Positions 43,074-55,049 of a DNA stretch of 64,000 bases are shown piece by piece. How positions within the stretch are numbered: position 1 is the stretch's first letter; each line of letters starts with the position of its first letter. The position numbers were made by a program, and so were the translations under genes. Under the pieces are notes generated by a model. The model searched no databases and was not told where the DNA came from. It worked only from the letters and a program-made list of their open reading frames with translations. The stretch comes from Massariosphaeria phaeospora (taxonomy: Eukaryota; Ascomycota; Dothideomycetes; Pleosporales), in contig JAADJZ010000002.1 of assembly GCA_011032825.1 (NCBI GenBank), forward strand, positions 1,116,001-1,180,000, given 5' to 3'.

Positions 43074-45415
43074 CAGCTGACTACTGCTGACTGCCACGGC
43101 GGACTGGTGACGGCGGCCTCGCCAGCGCTGTCGCTGTGTCGCGCCTGCCGAGCGCGCGCAGCCGGCATGCGGGGCAGCAGGCGCAACCCACCCGTGACGT
43201 CTGGCGTGCACACTGCACACCCGTGGACTGCACAGCTGGAGGCCGGGCGCGCCTCCAGAGTCAAGTCCGCTCTCAAGAGTCGAGTCCGCCCGCGTTTCCC
43301 CCTCTACTGTAGAGGCGCTCCAAGCCACCGCAGCCCGTCCTCCCGCCAAAGACGAGCCCATCTCCATGCGCATTAGCCCACGCGTGGTCGATCAGCCATG
43401 GAACGTGGATTTGCACTCCACAAGTTACATGGCGCTGTAGCCTGTCACCCGCAGAGGGAGAGTGCGACACACAAAAGGTACACAACTCTGGTGCGTACCA
43501 GCTACGCCAGCGTCATGTGCAGCATCCACGCGAGAGGGGCGCCGAGGAGACGTCTATCAAGGCGCGCTTTTGCACACCAGAATCACTGACGAGCGCGCCG
43601 AACACAGAAGAGCTGGAACAGGATGCAATGCCTGCAGAACATGTCACTCGAAGAGAGAACGACCACGGCAATCAAGCACTCCGTACTCTCAGTCTTGACG
43701 CCGCCCGCCGCTCGCACGCTACCAAAGCCCCTCAACCCAAGAGACAGTGGTGCGGCACTCTTGTGGTGCGCCCAGCCCTTTGCGGTGGGAGGGCAAATGC
43801 ATATCATCTTGCTCGAGTTGGGCTGGATGGGCCCCCCAGCTCGACATGCAAACCATCCCCACGGTGCGCGTGGGTGGGCCAAGCGGTGTGATGCTACCGA
43901 CCGGAGCTAGCAGGCGCACGTTGGGATTCCAATCTCTTCCTCGGGCCTGTCTTGGCGGCGTTGAGTCCATCCGCACTCTGAACACGAGCTGTCGCATTGT
44001 CGAGCGGTGTCCCGATGCTAGACGAGACCAAAGTACGGAGTATGTACCTCGTAGGTAACCGTCGACCAGGACTGCGACATGCGGGCGGCGAGCGACTTTG
44101 CACCCCCACGACGCACCGCATCGCCCTCCAGATCGCCCACCCCCCATCGAGGCCACGCACAGCCAGAAGCCCATGAAGCCTCTGCCGTCGTCATCTTCTG
44201 GGCGAGCAACCTCGTCCCCAAAAGACGTTGGCGGCTGCCGGGGCCGAAGCGGTTGTTGCTGATGCCCGCCATGGTTGGCGTCGAGCCGTCACCGCAGCCC
44301 CGTCTAAAGTACGGAAATCATCAGACCACTTGTGCAGCACCCCAGTGGCCCCGAAGTGCCAGGCCATCTGCAGTGTGCACTCCTGGCGGGGTCGAACCCG
44401 ATTCCGCTTGTTCTCGCCCTCTGCCCAACGAGGCTGAGAGAACGAGCACTTTGAAAGAGACGGTCGCAGCTTGGAAATCGCATGGCGCGCACGAGAGCTT
44501 GTCGTCTACCTGGGGTCGAACCGTGCCAGGCACTGCTCGGCACAGCAGCATCACGAACCATGGGCGGCTGCATTTACCACGTCCGACTGTCGAGGGCTGA
44601 GCAGCACGCTGTCTCACTGGTACCCCCCAAGCGCAAGGCGCTCCCACGCAGAGTGGAAGCGTGCTGGGTGGGTGGCAGTGGGCACCTGACGGCGAGGAGA
44701 CTCGATGCTATTTTCTGCAGACTGCAGCTGTGCATCTGCCCCGCCAGCGACCAGGGTCGGCCTAACTGTGATCGAGGACGGATGCAGAGCCAAGCCTGTC
44801 CATCCATCGCACGCTTGACGGAGGCGACCCGGGGTGCTTCCGCCGCCCCTGCTGGAGGCCGCCGGGGGCACAGACAAGCCAGCGCGGCCGTCGTTGAACG
44901 AGCCTCGCGACGAGTGCCAGCACGAGATGACAGGAGCCGTGTCCGGGCCCTCGTCGTCCCCCCGCTGGCAGGACATGGGGCATGGGCATGCTCCGGGCTG
45001 CTCTGGCGCTGCAGGGCGCGGCCGCCAATGGCCAGCGCGGTCACAAAAGGTCGCTTGTGTTTTCGGGCGGTGGGCGGTGGGCAGTGGGCAGTGTCACGGT
45101 CTCTGGTGCTCCGGCATGGGTTGCCAGCCGTCGCAGGCTGCGCGTGCGTCGCTTTGCGCGACATCGCGCATTCGCAGCACTCTGGCGCTGCTCAGCGCTG
45201 TCGTGCCCCTCTGCCGTCTGCCCGCGGGTGTACCGTGTGCAGCGCGCGGCCTCTGGCGGTGGCAGCCAGTTCCCGTCTTCCGCGCATGGTTGTCGTCGAC
45301 GGTGCAGTAGCGGCGACGTCGTGCGTCGGCGGCGGCCAGCAGACCCTGGTGAGGCCGGCCGACAGGGGCCCCGCCTAGCGCGCTGAGCAAAGCCGCCGCC
45401 GGGAAGAGCATCATA

Positions 45416-45436
45416 GACGCTTGACGCTTGACGCTT
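45416..45436. repeat. GACGCTT heptamer, three copies
   Basis: These are three exact head-to-tail copies, a little before the C/T-rich leader of the bZIP gene. Confidence 0.9.
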
Positions 45437-46092
45437 CTGCCTTTTCCTCTCTGGCGGGGCCATGGAACCACTAGGGCCGTGCCCAGCATGCATCATTGCT
45501 GATTTGCGGTGCGGCCAGCCAAAGGCGCGTCCCTCTGCTGGACCTCACCGCACTCTGCACATTCTTATACCGGTGGCGGTCCCTGCGCATTGCCTCGAGG
45601 TCACGGGCCTGCTATACCCTCCACTGCCCACCACTGCCTGCTGCAGCTCCACTCTCCACCCTCCACCCTCCACCCTCCACTCCACTCCGCGTCTGCCTCG
45701 TTCGCGCTGTCTCCCTTGCTGTCTCCATCGACGACTTGCCCGACCAAACCAACCCATACTCAACCCACACTCCCTGGAATCCCTTCCACTAGCTATCCTC
45801 GACCTGTTTGGTCCCCTCTTCCAACCGTCTTTCTATCTTCTCGCTCTCGGGTGTTGTCCACGACGACAACCCCATCGAATATTTCAAGCTGGCTACCCAA
45901 ACGCTTCCCGCCCCCCACAACCCACACGCTCATTACCCACACCGACGACCTCAGTCCTCACTTACGCCCCCTTACAACAACGATCCAAAGACATTCATAG
46001 AAGATTCTCTTCCTCGACAAGCTGGTTTTCCTCATCCAGACCGCCCATGGTTGGCCCGTCAAGGGCAAAGCGGCATTGATAGACCGGTCCAG

Positions 46093-47625
46093 ATGTCGCG
46101 GCCGACTGCACCAAGACCAGAGCCGACTGCCCTACGGAATCCCTCGCGGAGCTATCACCAGCCAAGCCCCCAGATATCGCCCACGGATCCACACCCCAAC
46201 ATGTACCCGTTCCCACGAGATAGGTCCCACGATGGGTTCCGCGCTCCACCGGTTTCCCTACCATCGCTGCGCCAGTTGTCCAACACGCCTCCAACTCCCT
46301 CTTTTGATAGACGATCTGGAAATCCACTAGGGGTACATTCTATCTTAAACCCTCAGGCTGATTTGATCGAGCAGCAGCGAAACAGGAGACGGAGCGCATC
46401 ACAAATGGAATCGCCCTCGCCCGTTGAGACACTGCCTCCGCAGAGCCTTCCGTCGATTAGTCGACCAACGAGTGTGAGTTCGACTCTAGACGAACCCCTT
46501 CCGAGCCGACAATTCCAACCTCCGGGACGCCCACCAGCAAGGCACATGCCGAGTCCTAGGTCGCCTGCTCTACATCGCGCCCAAAGCCTCAGTGTGCTGA
46601 ATCCTCCAACTGGCACGATCGATGCGCATCAATCACCATTCCTATCAGCCAGTACTCGACCGTTCGGACCTGATGCCGTGACCTCGCAACCTGCTCTACC
46701 AACACCGCCTGTTGGTGGACGCGTTACCTACTTTCCCAGCGTGCCTCCGACAGCACCCACACCGCCGCCGAACATGATGAGAAACGAATTGCGCCGTGCT
46801 AGTACGCACTTTCCACAATCCGGAAGTGCCAGTCCCATTACCTCGTACTCTCCGTACAGCGGACCAGCCTCGATTGCGTCGACTCAGTTCGAAGGATCTA
46901 GTCAACATGGTTCCTACATCGCGGCCCCAAACACCCAGATGCAAGATCGACAGAACCCGCCCATAGCCATGGAGACGGAGCGCAGTACGATCCCTATGGC
47001 TCCCTCTGGTCAAAGCAGTATCCAGATCATGACAATCCATAGCCAGCAAGGCCATCGAGTACAAATACCTGTCGACGTTTCTGCTGCTTCCAAAGTCGCC
47101 GACGAGAAGCGAAGACGCAATGCTGGCGCCTCGGCACGATTCAGGCAACGAAGAAAGGAAAAGGAACGCGAAGCCTCTATGAGCATCGCCAGGCTCGAGC
47201 AGCAGCTACGTGAAGCCATCGAAGATATCGACTTTTATCGAGGTGAACGAGATCACTTCAAGTCAATTGTATATCAGCAGCCCGGAGCAGAGCGACACTA
47301 TGCGAGACCCCAGTCTCCCCGACTGAGGAGGGTGTCGATATCTTTCTCAACCGCGCCCTCTTCTACCGGTGGTTCCGAAGGGTCACCATACTCGCAGTAC
47401 GACGACGATCCTCGAGAGCTTGAACGCAATGTGCGTAGAAGAACTAGCAACTACCATCCACCCACAGGCCCTGCGCCGCAACTAGATGGACCAGGTCCTC
47501 AGTCACAATCCTATCCTGTGGCTTCGTTTCCTCCTGTCAATTCCCAACCTGCCATGTCCCCGAGTGGTCTTCCGCCCCGGCACTCGTTCGACCGACCCTG
47601 GCCTCCCCGAGAAGTGCGCGAATAG
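46093..47625 (+). CDS. bZIP transcription factor
   Basis: This is a single-exon frame. ATG 46093 gives 510 residues starting MSRPTAPRPEP; the frame stays open to ATG 45808, but that upstream part is C/T-rich, proline-heavy and leader-like, so the shorter start is preferred. The bZIP lies at about 336-398. Its basic region KRRRNAGASARFRQRRKEKE carries the Asn-x2-Ala-Ser/Ala-x-Arg-like signature, followed by a short leucine-type coiled coil (IARLEQQLREAIEDIDFYRG). A VHSILNPQ motif, also seen in other fungal regulators, lies N-terminally. The remaining sequence is disordered Ser/Pro/Gln-rich, as in fungal activators. It is nuclear by inference; targets are unknown. The intergenic region upstream is unusually long. 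Confidence 0.87.
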   Translation: MSRPTAPRPEPTALRNPSRSYHQPSPQISPTDPHPNMYPFPRDRSHDGFRAPPVSLPSLRQLSNTPPTPSFDRRSGNPLGVHSILNPQADLIEQQRNRRRSASQMESPSPVETLPPQSLPSISRPTSVSSTLDEPLPSRQFQPPGRPPARHMPSPRSPALHRAQSLSVLNPPTGTIDAHQSPFLSASTRPFGPDAVTSQPALPTPPVGGRVTYFPSVPPTAPTPPPNMMRNELRRASTHFPQSGSASPITSYSPYSGPASIASTQFEGSSQHGSYIAAPNTQMQDRQNPPIAMETERSTIPMAPSGQSSIQIMTIHSQQGHRVQIPVDVSAASKVADEKRRRNAGASARFRQRRKEKEREASMSIARLEQQLREAIEDIDFYRGERDHFKSIVYQQPGAERHYARPQSPRLRRVSISFSTAPSSTGGSEGSPYSQYDDDPRELERNVRRRTSNYHPPTGPAPQLDGPGPQSQSYPVASFPPVNSQPAMSPSGLPPRHSFDRPWPPREVRE

Positions 47626-48086
47626 AGGAGTACAATCAACCCGACATTGTACATGCCAAAAAAAGCTACCTGATCATTCGCGGTGGGGCTTTGCTATTCA
47701 CTCGAAATATTTTCTTTTGTAAATTGATACCCAGCAACGGTGGCTTTTTGTATTGTTTGCGTCGCCTTCTCAGCTATATGGATACTTGTAGTTCCTAGCT
47801 CATATTTCATTACTCTTACACCAAACTCATAAAGTCACCACGCCTAGAATTCATCATCCTCGCGGATGCCTTCGCCGATACCACAGAAAGTTCGTTTTCC
47901 TATCAAATATTCACATGCAGACGGCCAAGATCGCCTGTTTTTCTTTTCTGGTTACTTCGTCCTCTATTCGGTATTTTAGTGGGAGTAGGATGGGACGGGC
48001 AATAGCGGGATGGTATGGCCCCACCGCCCTAGTACAGTCAGTCATAGCAACCCAAGTCACAAGCAATGCAACCAGGCATCAAGATG

Positions 48087-48338
48087 TCAGAATCCCACAT
48101 AACTTTTTTTCTCCAAATACTCCCACACCTTACAATCCATAATGTACGTCCTGTCCTTGGAGGCTGATATCTGACCCCGAAGGCCGACGCCAGCCGCATG
48201 GGCTTTGCAAAAGCAAGCTCCCGAGCCCGTCTCCATTCGCGCACGGCACGCTCGCTCGCGCACGCACTGGTCTCTAGCCGCTTGGAGCGCGACCCGATCG
48301 TGATAGCGTCGCGTGGCCTCGAAAGCGAACCTGACCAT
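48087..48338 (-). CDS. Possible small basic protein (weak)
   Basis: This 83-codon frame starts MVRFAFEATRRYHDRVALQA and ends TYIMDCKVWEYLEKKSYVGF. The two ends read like protein (amphipathic helix, aromatic/basic tail), and the start context is acceptable. There is no recognisable family, no homologue that I know, and no intron evidence. A competing frame on the same strand (48038-48370) overlaps it. Confidence 0.3.
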   Translation of the reverse strand: MVRFAFEATRRYHDRVALQAARDQCVRERACRARMETGSGACFCKAHAAGVGLRGQISASKDRTYIMDCKVWEYLEKKSYVGF

Positions 48339-50155
48339 CGGGAAAAGGCTAATGATTTTGAGTTGAGCACGATGGGTCGAGAGTGTTGCTTTTTCTGTCC
48401 CGAACTCTAGGGTATCCCCTGAGAGCGGCTGAGGCCTGAGCAGAGCTAGGTAGGTCTGTCTTGTCTAGTAGCATCCTTTGGTAGGGCGCATTACTCAGGA
48501 CCTCATACTGGCTTACGGTAGTACTCTAGGGAAATAATACTTGCTATGTTAACTCCACGTACTCGGCTTGACAGGCCGCTTGGTACGGCGTATATCTATC
48601 ATATTGCGTATCGCGCGGAAATGTCTCAGTCGATGCGCGCTCTACCTAGACGATACCTACCCTTAGTGATGGGCCTTCTGTTCCCGCTTGATTCAGCGAC
48701 GACAATCTTATCGGACCCGCCTGGCGTTTTTAGTTTGATTGGTGGACTTTGGTGATGGGGTAGTACTAACTTTACAAAGGTAGTGCTACAACCATTCGGA
48801 CGAGAGTCTTCAGCAGATCGCGGGTTGAGACTGAAGATCGATCTTGCGTGCCTATACCAGTGAAGTTAGTCACATGCAGGAACAAGAACAGGTCCGTGTC
48901 TGAGCACTCTTTACTCGGTAGATCAGGCACTGTTTTCAAGCAAAGCAACGTGTAGTTCTGTTTTTGTTTGCTCTGTACTGTTCACATACTATCTCTGTAG
49001 ATCTTGTGCGCCGACGATAGACTATCGACCGTCGACAGCCCGACTCTCGAACCTTACTCACCCGGTGCGGCCCGGTCAACGGACGGCTTTCGATACACAC
49101 GACAGATGGCCTAGAGGCGGACGGCCCAGCTCGAGCTAGTAGCCTAGTACTGGACTGCCACCACATGCCTTCAGGGTCCTCCTGGTAACGTACCGCTATC
49201 GATCCCGCTACTCGCTAACAAAGGTGGGGAACAGTCTGGAAGATATCGCTCAGTAAGCGATATTTACATGTATTTCCACGCCTTCCCCACGTCTGGTGGA
49301 AACAGTCAGGCCCGTGCTGCTCGAAAGCAAATGCCGTGGGAGGAGCATTTTGCGAGACAGCCAATCAGGTCGGCGATATAACGAGGTGGAAAATTCACTT
49401 TCTTGAATAGGACTCTTTCAGCGCGACTAGTCTAGTCAGCTACTAGTCCGACCGTTCCGCCGGTCGGTGTGTGTACTCCGTACGCTCTCGCACGACCTGG
49501 AATCTGGGTCCCCCACAACAGTGCCTCGTCTCTTGTGCTGTGGTGGCACTCAGGAGAATGTCTTCGACGGCGACTAACAGGCTGGGCGGTTTTCCACCAT
49601 CCGTTGCAAGCGTGGTGGCACACCGTTAGGATTCTCGACTGATTGACTGATAGGCACCCGCCCACCCGAAACTTTTCGGAGTTTTATTTCGAATAGACTT
49701 TGGTTGGCGGTCTGGGAGACGTATGGGGGCGTAACCGGTCCGTCGCTAGGGGGACTCTAAATAGAGTTCCTAATTCGGAGATAGCGGCTTTGCAACATCA
49801 TGCTAGCAAACTAGAAAGTATCCTAACTCCGCATGTTCTGCACGCTGCTGCACAGCAAGGTTCGGATGGGGACTGCCCTAGGTATGGATTGCTACCTACC
49901 TAAGCGACGAGAGTCACAACCCATTCCCCCTAGTGGTGCTGGACCCTGGTGATTGCCTGATGACGCGCATGCGACTCTGGTCCCGTGAGCGCTCCTTCCT
50001 CCTGAGGCTGACCAACCGTTGAAACGCGGCACCCTCTGGATACCTCACTTGTGCAATGCTGCATCCACCCCACCCAAACTGCCATCTGCAGTCATCCGCA
50101 CACGTTGAAACCACCCGCCCTCTTCTCGCCCTCGAAGCTCCGCTGGCACTGCAGC

Positions 50156-50181
50156 ACAACTCAACTCAACTCAACTCAACT
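50156..50181. repeat. TCAAC pentamer array
   Basis: Four exact copies with slightly altered copies at each end. Confidence 0.85.
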
Positions 50182-50449
50182 CGACCACGCCCTGCATCCA
50201 TTCGATAGCGACAGATAGCGGCATGGCTTCCGGTTCCCCGCGGCGCGCTCTAGCCACACCGCTCCTTCCAACCCTCCATTCTGTGTTCACACCAAGCATC
50301 TGACGATGTGGACCAAGAGTCCCATGACAGGACTATTCTTTGTACGGAGAGTTGTACATTTCATCACTGCGAGTCGCGACCGCAAGGGCAAGTGTCAGCA
50401 AAGGCCAAGTCGACTTAGCCCCTTTGGGGGACACAGACACGTTAACATG

Positions 50450-50471
50450 AATCAATCAATCAATCAATCAA
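50450..50471. repeat. AATC tetramer array
   Basis: About five head-to-tail copies of AATC. Confidence 0.9.
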
Positions 50472-52036
50472 CCGAGTCGCGACTCATGCTGACCGCTTCA
50501 TCAGGCCCAGAAGATGCTCATCCTATTCGGGAAATGCACGATGTGCATCCAGCTTGGCACAGGCCTCGCCAGCACGCATGTGAGCCGACTCCACAAGCCG
50601 AACGTTCCCCGTTGTTGAGATAATGTCCGCTGCATGTCCTGAAATGGAGAAGAAGCACGGCCTCTTCCAACAGCCCGATTGAATCCGTCCGCAGGAGTCA
50701 GACGTTTACACGTTTGCCCGCATGGGGGGCAATGCTGACATCACGGCACGCTCGAGTCTCGCCTGTGCCACCAGATCGGATATCCGGGCGGCGAGGATGG
50801 AAGTTCCCTCACCGTTTTCCCTCAGCTCGGTGCCCGGCTGCAATCAAAATGCATCTATCCGTGCTCTGGTGATCTGTCCACCGCCTAGCGCAGCTGCCGT
50901 AGCGGGCAAACTCGACGTGCTCTCGGCCCGCTCGTAGTGGTAGATTGCTGCTGAGGTGAGATGAGGTCAAGTTCGGCTCCGAGCTGTCATCCACCGATCC
51001 ATCGATACCGCTGACGGCGTTGGTTCCGCCCGGCTTCTCGTCAATCAAATCAGAGCCAAGCTGTCTCTTCTTCTGGCCAACCGACTTTCCCCTTTTTCGA
51101 CTGGTCGTGTACATGACTATGGATGAGCTGCACATGTCCCACTCTGACACGTGTATATCAACCTCACCGCATGTTTTGCTTGCATTTCCATGCAGACCAC
51201 CATCTCCAAACGCAGCCCACTGGCCAACCGACCGCGCTCTTCTCCGTCTGTGCCCAGCAAATCCCAATCCGCATCCCCAAACTGGGCAGGGAATCTTGTC
51301 AGAAACATCATACGTCAAACCGACCAAGTGCAAAGTCCGATGTACCCACCCACCCCCCGTGGTAAATGTCGCACAGCATCGGTCATGCTGTCCCAAAATC
51401 GTGAGTCCAATATGCACGGCCAACGCAGCGCGTCTCCACAACACCCCGGCATCCCTGTCTCCCCTCACGTCTCGAGTCTCGTGCAACCATGGACTCGAGA
51501 TTGTCGACGGGCGGGCGCGGGGCTCCGTCGGCGCTTATGCATGTGATGAGGCGTTGCGCAAGATGGGAACGGGCCTTGCTTATGCACGAGAAAAACGCAA
51601 TCCCTAGCTACCGTGCCGACGGTCGCACGGCAGCCAGCCAGAAGGCTTTTTTTGCGATTTGCGAACGCGAGCGGGATGAAACGACAGTCTCCCATTAGAC
51701 TAACGCAAGATGGAGGAGAAAAAAATCCAACAACTACCGCGTGAGCATTTTCGCGATTGCGAGACACTCTTTGTCGAGGCCGCGACGGCGAAAGACGGTA
51801 GCTTTTGGCTTCGATCGTCCATTTGCCAACGGGATTGTTGGCCTACCGTCGTTCAGGCTGCACCTCATGGCCTAGTTTGCATATCCTCTGCAGGCGTACT
51901 TGTACGCCATTCCCTTGAGGCTCGTGGCAAATCAAGAAAAAGAATGCTAATATAGCTGTATGTATGGACACGTACGTGTGTGTATGTACGTCCGACTCCG
52001 GCCGGTCCTCTGCAGCATGGTGCTGCGTGCAGCATG

Positions 52037-52062
52037 TACAGACATATGTACATATGTCTGTA
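52037..52062. repeat. Perfect 26-bp palindrome
   Basis: The 13-base arm TACAGACATATGT is followed immediately by its exact reverse complement, with no loop. It is embedded in a TATG/TGTA-rich tract (51955-52075). Confidence 0.95.
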
Positions 52063-52974
52063 TGTATGTATGCAAGCACAGGGGCCCTAGCCATAGAGGG
52101 GCTGAGGGAGGGGTGCCAGTGTGTGCGATTCGGAGCGAAAGAAAGCTTTGGGCTCCGACAGCCACTCCACCCCACCCACGCTCCCCTCCCCCCTCGACGC
52201 AGCGCGCAAAAACGCAGGCCAGCAGTTTGGGAAACGGGCTGGGCTGGGCTGTGATGAGCTGCAGCGGCCGGCAGTCATGTGAGCGGGAATTCCGCGCAAC
52301 CCGTCCACGGGTTTGCTTTGCTTTTGGCCAACGACAATTCTGCGGCACGCGTGGCCAATCACAAAATTCAGTGTTACCCGCACGCCTCTCGAGCGCGGTG
52401 GTTGGTTGGGTTGCTTTTTGCCTGTGCAATAACCAGCACGAGACTCGACGCGATGCAGGTTCCAGCCCACCCGAGCCTAGCCCATCCCGTCGCCTGCCAC
52501 ATTGTTTCCACAATCACGTACAGCAACTGAACTGAACTGGGCTGGGCTGGGCTGGATTTTCATACAGCGGCTAATTATAGGGTGCTGGGGCAGGGGCTCC
52601 GCGTTTGATTTGAGGGCTGAGCACGTGGGACGGTGTTAATTGTGACGCCTTTCAACGCCGGCTGCGTGCAGCGGTGCACTCGGCGACGTTACAATTCACC
52701 ATGTGGGAAATACACTTATGTGCGCACAAGGGGCACTTTGAAAGATTTCAATGTCGGGCAACGTTTCCAATACACGGCGGATTGATTGCTATTGCAGGTA
52801 GCACGCACGTCTCCGCAGCCCGCATCGCGCCCCATGCACGCCTCATGTACAACTGTGGCGCAGACCCAAGCAAGAGATGAGACAGACTGCAGCGGTAATA
52901 ATGGACAGTCGGCGTCGCACCAGAAGAAGCAAGCCATGAAGATAAGCAGCGGGCCAGCGGGCCAGCGGGTCAGC

Positions 52975-53014
52975 GGGCTCGCAAGACGAGGGGCGGGCTC
53001 GCAAGACGAGGGGC
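52975..53014. repeat. Exact 20-bp tandem duplication next to an 8-bp repeat
   Basis: GGGCTCGCAAGACGAGGGGC occurs twice head to tail. The preceding 27 bases are imperfect copies of CAGCGGGC. Confidence 0.95.
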
Positions 53015-53549
53015 GGGCCGGCCTGCATCTGGAAGCTACGGAAAGGATCCTCGACATGGGTGCCGAATTGTCAGCATGCAAGTTTGCGGCGAGGAGATAC
53101 CATCCTACAGGACGCCAACCGATAGCGAACAGTTCCGTGACGACGGCGGCGCAGTCTGATCGGTGTGACCAGCTTACGGAGGATTGCGTCTAGGAAATCA
53201 CCGCGGAGTCGTGGCGTGAGCCAGTAGGTGAGGGTTCCCGCTATGTCGTAATATTGTGGAAGCCTTGTGATGAGAACTGTTGTTACATGTTCCGTACTAC
53301 TCGAATGGGGAGCGGTTATCCAGGAACGAGGCGGAAATGCGGTACGTATGGTAATGCTCTGAGTGGTGGGGTTGCGTGGGGGACGCTGGAGGCCTGTCAT
53401 GCGCCGCGTGCCTATCTCCGAATGCTTCATTAAGCCTGAACACGCAATACGTTGTCGAGCTGGGATTGCTTGGCCCAGCGTTCGCGAGGGCCCGGAGGTC
53501 GGTAGCTTGGCATGATGCAGATGTGTTGTGGGCGGCGCAGGAGTCGTCC

Positions 53550-54615
53550 TCACCCTCCGCCGACGCCAAACCTCATCCGAAGGGTGTGCAGTTGATGCAG
53601 CGTGCTGGGCGAAAGCGAGGTGCTGGCACTAGCCCCTGCGCCTGTCTCGGAGCGCCTGAAGACTTGGTAATTCTCGTGCTCCTGTAGGAGTGTGTCGATG
53701 AGGGTAAAGTCACCAACCACACCCTGGCCGGACGACAGCAGATCCAGGGCGTCAGCATGACCGGACTCGGTAGTTGATGGTAACAGGGTGTCTTCTTCGT
53801 CTTGGTCGGCACCGGCGTCTGACATGGTATCCGTTCGGCGTAAAACACCCCTTTCTTCCGAGTCGGCGTCTTGATCGCGGTCCATGTTCGTCATCGGAGG
53901 CTCCGCATGCTCTCCCGTGTTTGATTGTTCTCCTTCCGCCGACCTCGACTCCGAGCCTCCTCCGGAAATCTTCGCAATTCGTTTCTTCAGATCCCTTCTC
54001 TTCACATGCACGGAGACCATGGTCAGCTGCAACACTAGTATACAGATATCCAGCGCAACGAGCTTCCATTTGCTCGTCGGTCCTTGCTGCCCGATGAAGT
54101 CGATCATCAGTCCGCCATGCAGGTAGCCCCGAGTGTCTTCGCCCGCAGCAGGCTCTGGGTATAGCAGATGCAGAAGGAAGTTTATAGTGAAGGCGAACAG
54201 TATCAGAGGGAGGAAGGGCTTGTGCTCGTCGTGTTGCCGGTTGAGCGCGAAGTCGGGAAGGGGTGTCAGGAGGGCGGCGTGGATGACAGCTCGGACGAAG
54301 AACCAGAAAAATGAACAGCTATAGCCGCACCATCAGCATAGTCCTGTAGACGCAATCGGAAGCAACGTACTCCAGATAATAAAGCGTTACAAGCTCCAGA
54401 AATACCAGGTAGTCCAGCTCGCGCAGCAACAGATCCAGGAACAGGACCCGCTTCCTCTTTGCATCCACACGTCTCGTCTTCGCTATCTTGTCACGCGCGT
54501 GTACCTCATCCTCCTCATCAATCTCATCTACCCTTTCATCAGCAGTCGCGTCCGCATCCGAGAGTAGGCTGCTACCGTGCGGACCCGCCCGGGACGATTC
54601 GGCCTCGTCGTCCAT
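53550..54615 (-). CDS. DUF1746 membrane protein, Dsc E3 ligase complex subunit 4-like
   Basis: Exons (minus) 54615-54371 and 54318-53550 join in phase into 337 residues. DUF1746 is the domain of Dsc4-type subunits of the Golgi Dsc ubiquitin ligase, which in fungi activates SREBP for sterol and low-oxygen responses. An acidic N-terminus precedes the domain: FLDLLLRELDYLVFLELVTLYYL, then across the intron D-CSFFWFFVRAV. The diagnostic RGYLHGGLMIDFIGQQGPTS comes next, then VALDICILVLQLTMVSV. About four membrane spans are expected, followed by a long acidic Ser-rich cytosolic tail. The junction restores the family motif exactly. It is head-to-head with RCF1. The DUF1746-to-Dsc4 link is established for fungi; assignment here is by motif. 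Confidence 0.85.
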
Positions 54616-55049
54616 GGCGCAGGTGGCAGACTGCTCGCAAGCCGCTTCCGCTCATGAAGACGGCGGTGAGCTGTAAACTGTAGATGGGAAACGTTTGGTG
54701 GGTTGACTCTGGATCAGGCTGCCGGTCGTACGTATGATGTATGTCGTGCAGGGGGAGGCGCCGGCGCGCGTCGGGGATTCGGTCGGCGAATGGAAAAACA
54801 GAAAACGCCGAGGTTCAGCCTGGGTGGAGCTATGGGCACGAGTGATGAAGTAATTGATCAGCTCCGCATTTCGAAGGCTTTCACGCACGCACGCACGCTT
54901 TTGTGTATACGCTATCGTGCGGGGTTAATTGGGCTGGACCTATTGGACAGCTTTCATTGAAGCGAATTGTGGACGGCCTTCGTGGGAGCCTTGGGTGGCG
55001 ACACAGACAGCAACTCGCCGCCGCGACTTCCACTCTCCTCACTCACAAC
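54616..55049. promoter_or_regulatory. Shared head-to-head promoter of the DUF1746 gene and RCF1
   Basis: 434 bp separate the two start codons (54615 on minus, 55050 on plus). No gene or clear TATA box was seen. Confidence 0.5.

Larger units (their letters stand above)
37003..46092. other. Gene-poor region of about 9 kb
   Basis: No gene with a recognisable domain was found. 37-42 kb is mixed in composition with short frames on all strands. 42.4-45.4 kb is very GC-rich, so many overlapping long frames arise by chance on both strands. It contains a CTGCCA hexamer array (43038-43073), a triplicated GACGCTT (45416-45436), CTCCACC repeats (about 45654-45687) and the C/T-rich leader of the bZIP gene (from about 45460). 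A weak small ORF at 37473 is listed separately. Confidence 0.55.
47626..53549. other. Gene-poor region of about 5.9 kb
   Basis: No domain-bearing gene was recognised. It carries pentamer and tetramer microsatellites (50156-50181 and 50450-50471), a perfect 26-bp palindrome (52037-52062), GGGCT-type runs, and an exact 20-bp tandem duplication (52975-53014). Long frames at 51020-52535 on both strands overlap and look like products of high GC content. One weak small ORF (48087-48338) is listed separately. Confidence 0.55.

Noticed and set aside
42594..43373. 259-codon frame on the minus strand and overlapping frames on both strands
   Set aside because: The region is very GC-rich and contains a hexamer array; several long frames overlap on opposite strands and none has a recognisable domain.
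44391..44530. Two GGTTCGACCCC matches on the minus strand, resembling tRNA B boxes
   Set aside because: Neither has a paired T-stem, an acceptor stem or an A box at the right distance, so they are not tRNA genes.
44482..45378. 298-codon frame on the plus strand
   Set aside because: Arg/Ala/Ser-rich low-complexity translation in the same GC-rich tract, with equally long frames on the other strand; probably chance.
51020..52535. Long overlapping frames on both strands (191-195 codons)
   Set aside because: No domains, low complexity, and overlap of palindromic and simple-repeat DNA; treated as non-coding.
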